From Ursus arctos (taxonomy: Eukaryota > Chordata > Mammalia > Carnivora > Ursidae): DNA of 64,000 nucleotides. How positions within the stretch are numbered: the stretch's first letter is position 1; each line of letters opens with the position of its first letter. Positions 62,633 to 64,000 of the stretch are shown here, in pieces. Location of the stretch: the NCBI RefSeq assembly GCF_023065955.2, contig NW_026622986.1, forward strand, positions 18,067,848-18,131,847. Direction: 5' to 3'. The notes under the pieces were generated by a model that saw nothing but the letters and a program-made list of their open reading frames with translations, made no database searches and had not been told where the DNA came from. A program made the position numbers and the translations under genes.

Positions 62633-62824
62633 GGGGCGCCTGGGTGGCACAGCAGTTAAGCGTCTGCCTTCGGCTCAGGGCGTGATCCCGGCGTTATGGG
62701 ATCGAGCCCCACATCAGGCTCCTCCGCTATGAGCCTGCTTCTTCCTCTCCCACTCCCCCTGCTTGTGTTCCCTCTCTCGCTGGCTGTCTCTATCTCTGTT
62801 GAATAAATAAATTAAAAAAAAAAA
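62633..62824 (+). mobile_element. Young carnivoran SINE, plus strand, intron 16
   Basis: Full-length, GGGGCGCCTGGGTGGCACAG head, A-rich tail. 19-bp target-site duplication from AGATAAATACATGAAACAG (62614-62632) and AGATAAATACATAAAACAG (62825-62843), one difference. Confidence 0.96.
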
Positions 62825-62884
62825 AGATAAATACATAAAACAGGTCATATGAGTCAGTGGAGAAAAGTTACCCTCTCAAAAATG

Positions 62885-63030
62885 CCAATCTCATTCATTC
62901 GTTCAGTAAATACATTCTGAGCACCCATCCACTTACATGCAAAATTAGACATGGTTTTGCCCTTGGGAATGAATAATTTAATGATCAAATAATCACACGA
63001 ATATAGTATTACAAACCGTGATGCCTGAGT
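62885..63030 (+). repeat. Old interspersed repeat fragment of unassigned family
   Basis: TTCATTCGTTCAGTAAATAC, GAGCACCCATCC, then TGATCAAATAATCACACGAA and ATTACAAACCGTGATGCC match the same common pattern as 33285-33450. Confidence 0.45.
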
Positions 63031-63204
63031 TGTCAGCATTCCTGCCTTAGCTTAACAGCGTTGCCTTGTCTGTGTGCGACAGAAGGATACATCTAACTTC
63101 AAGGAATTTTCATTACTTAGGATACAGTGGAATACCTATGAGATTGTAATGATGCTGTGTTGAGTCTCAACACGAACAATAACTACCTTTCCTAACAAGC
63201 ATCA

Positions 63205-63365
63205 GTATGCTGTCATGGTCAACTTCACTGCCTTTGGACCCAGAATACCAGGGTTAAATCCTAGCTCTGACACTTCTTGGCTAGTGTCTCAGCTTCCCCA
63301 TCTGTAAGAGGGGATAGTAACACTCTCTGTTTTTGGGGTTGATTCAATGAGTTAATGTGTATTTC
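63205..63365 (+). repeat. MIR SINE, plus strand
   Basis: TGGACCCAGAATACCAGGG, TTAAATCCTAGCTCTGACAC, CAGCTTCCCCATCTGTAAGA, then TTGATTCAATGAGTTAATG, in forward MIR order. Confidence 0.8.
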
Positions 63366-64000
63366 AAACCATACCTATGACTATTTAAATGTGGGTACTC
63401 GTCAAAGGTATTGCCTACATTGTATTGGAGCTTATAGTAATACATTTAGTAGACAGAAAATTGAGATTTTAATCTCAACTACAGAAATACTAGTATCTTT
63501 CCATTTTACAAATGTGTCTTTTACTAAAGTAGGAAACAAAGCACAAATCCAGAAGTGAAAAATAGTGCTTATACAGAGCCAGGTTACTTGCAGGAGCGAT
63601 AGGGCTACTCTGAACAGGGACTGGGGCTGCTCATGAAAGAGTAGGTTTCTTCTGGGTTCTCGTCACCAATTCCAACACATGTATGTGAAGGCTTCCCCAC
63701 ACCAACAAGCAATTCTCGGACATCAGCAAGGGATTGGAGAATTTGACTCGATCTGGCACTGTCTACTGGAAGCCAGCACCAAGTTCTACAGGTTAAGGAC
63801 TCAGTCCTACTGGATGGTCCCCCTCCCCTCTTCAGATGCCAGTTGCAAACTCAGTTTGCCACCTGTGCTTTTGGCCAACAGGCTACAGATCAGAGGTTCC
63901 CAGGACTCCCTCTGTGGGTCTGATTCATTTGCGAGGGCAGTTCACAGAACTTACTAGATTGGCAGTTTATTATAAAAGGATATAACACAGGAACAGCCAG

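Larger units (their letters stand above)
61617..64000 (+). other. NEBL intron 16, 5' part
   Basis: Non-coding to the right edge. It contains a young SINE (62633-62824), an old repeat piece (about 62885-63030) and a MIR (about 63205-63365). No further nebulin module was found in any plus-strand frame I checked. Confidence 0.82.

Noticed and set aside
1..64000. CRISPR arrays, operons, bacterial terminators or phage genes
   Set aside because: The window is mammalian nuclear DNA with spliced exons and SINE/LINE repeats. Short tandem repeats here are microsatellites, not spaced repeats.
61617..64000. A seventeenth NEBL exon before the right edge
   Set aside because: No AG-bounded open segment with a YK start and nebulin module spacing was found; the frames present lack the motif.

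Overview
The window is ordinary nuclear DNA of a carnivoran mammal. Twelve tRNA-derived SINE copies of the Carnivora-specific type (heads such as GGGGCGCCTGGGTGGC, A-rich AAATAAATAAA tails) are scattered through it. The young copies carry CACAGCGGTTAAGCG and GGCTCCTCTGCTGGGAGCC, which I associate with bears and their arctoid relatives, so an ursid or near relative is my best guess. The background is AT-rich with MIR, L2, L1M and MLT1 remnants.

The only protein-coding gene I can support is NEBL (nebulette), on the plus strand. Its first 16 coding exons lie between 1484 and 61616 and encode residues 1-556, about the first half of the roughly 1,000-residue cardiac Z-disc protein. The gene runs off the right edge. 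Every exon is intact, has GT-AG borders, starts and ends in phase 0, and from exon 3 on carries one nebulin module of 34-38 residues. Residue numbering matches human nebulette: K60, Q128 and G202, sites of reported cardiomyopathy substitutions, all fall on the expected codons.

Layout: 1-1483 is upstream sequence holding the presumed cardiac-isoform promoter and leader, with an A-rich tract just before the ATG. Exons 1 and 2 are separated by only 92 bp. Introns 2 to 7 (1.7-38.3 kb) hold exons 3-7 and most of the repeats, including a tandem pair of L1M fragments with a nested SINE. Exons 8-12 lie at 38.3-51.4 kb. Exons 13-16 (53.9-61.6 kb) are near-duplicate modules. Intron 16 continues to the end. 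No rRNA, functional tRNA, CRISPR array, operon or second gene was found.

I found no undescribed multi-gene system. The structures most worth checking are a 27-bp perfect fold-back inside an L1 fragment, a rearranged inverted/direct duplication shared by 34.6 and 36.3 kb, competing tandem donors at the end of exon 8, and long T-tracts at the exon 14 and 16 acceptors.
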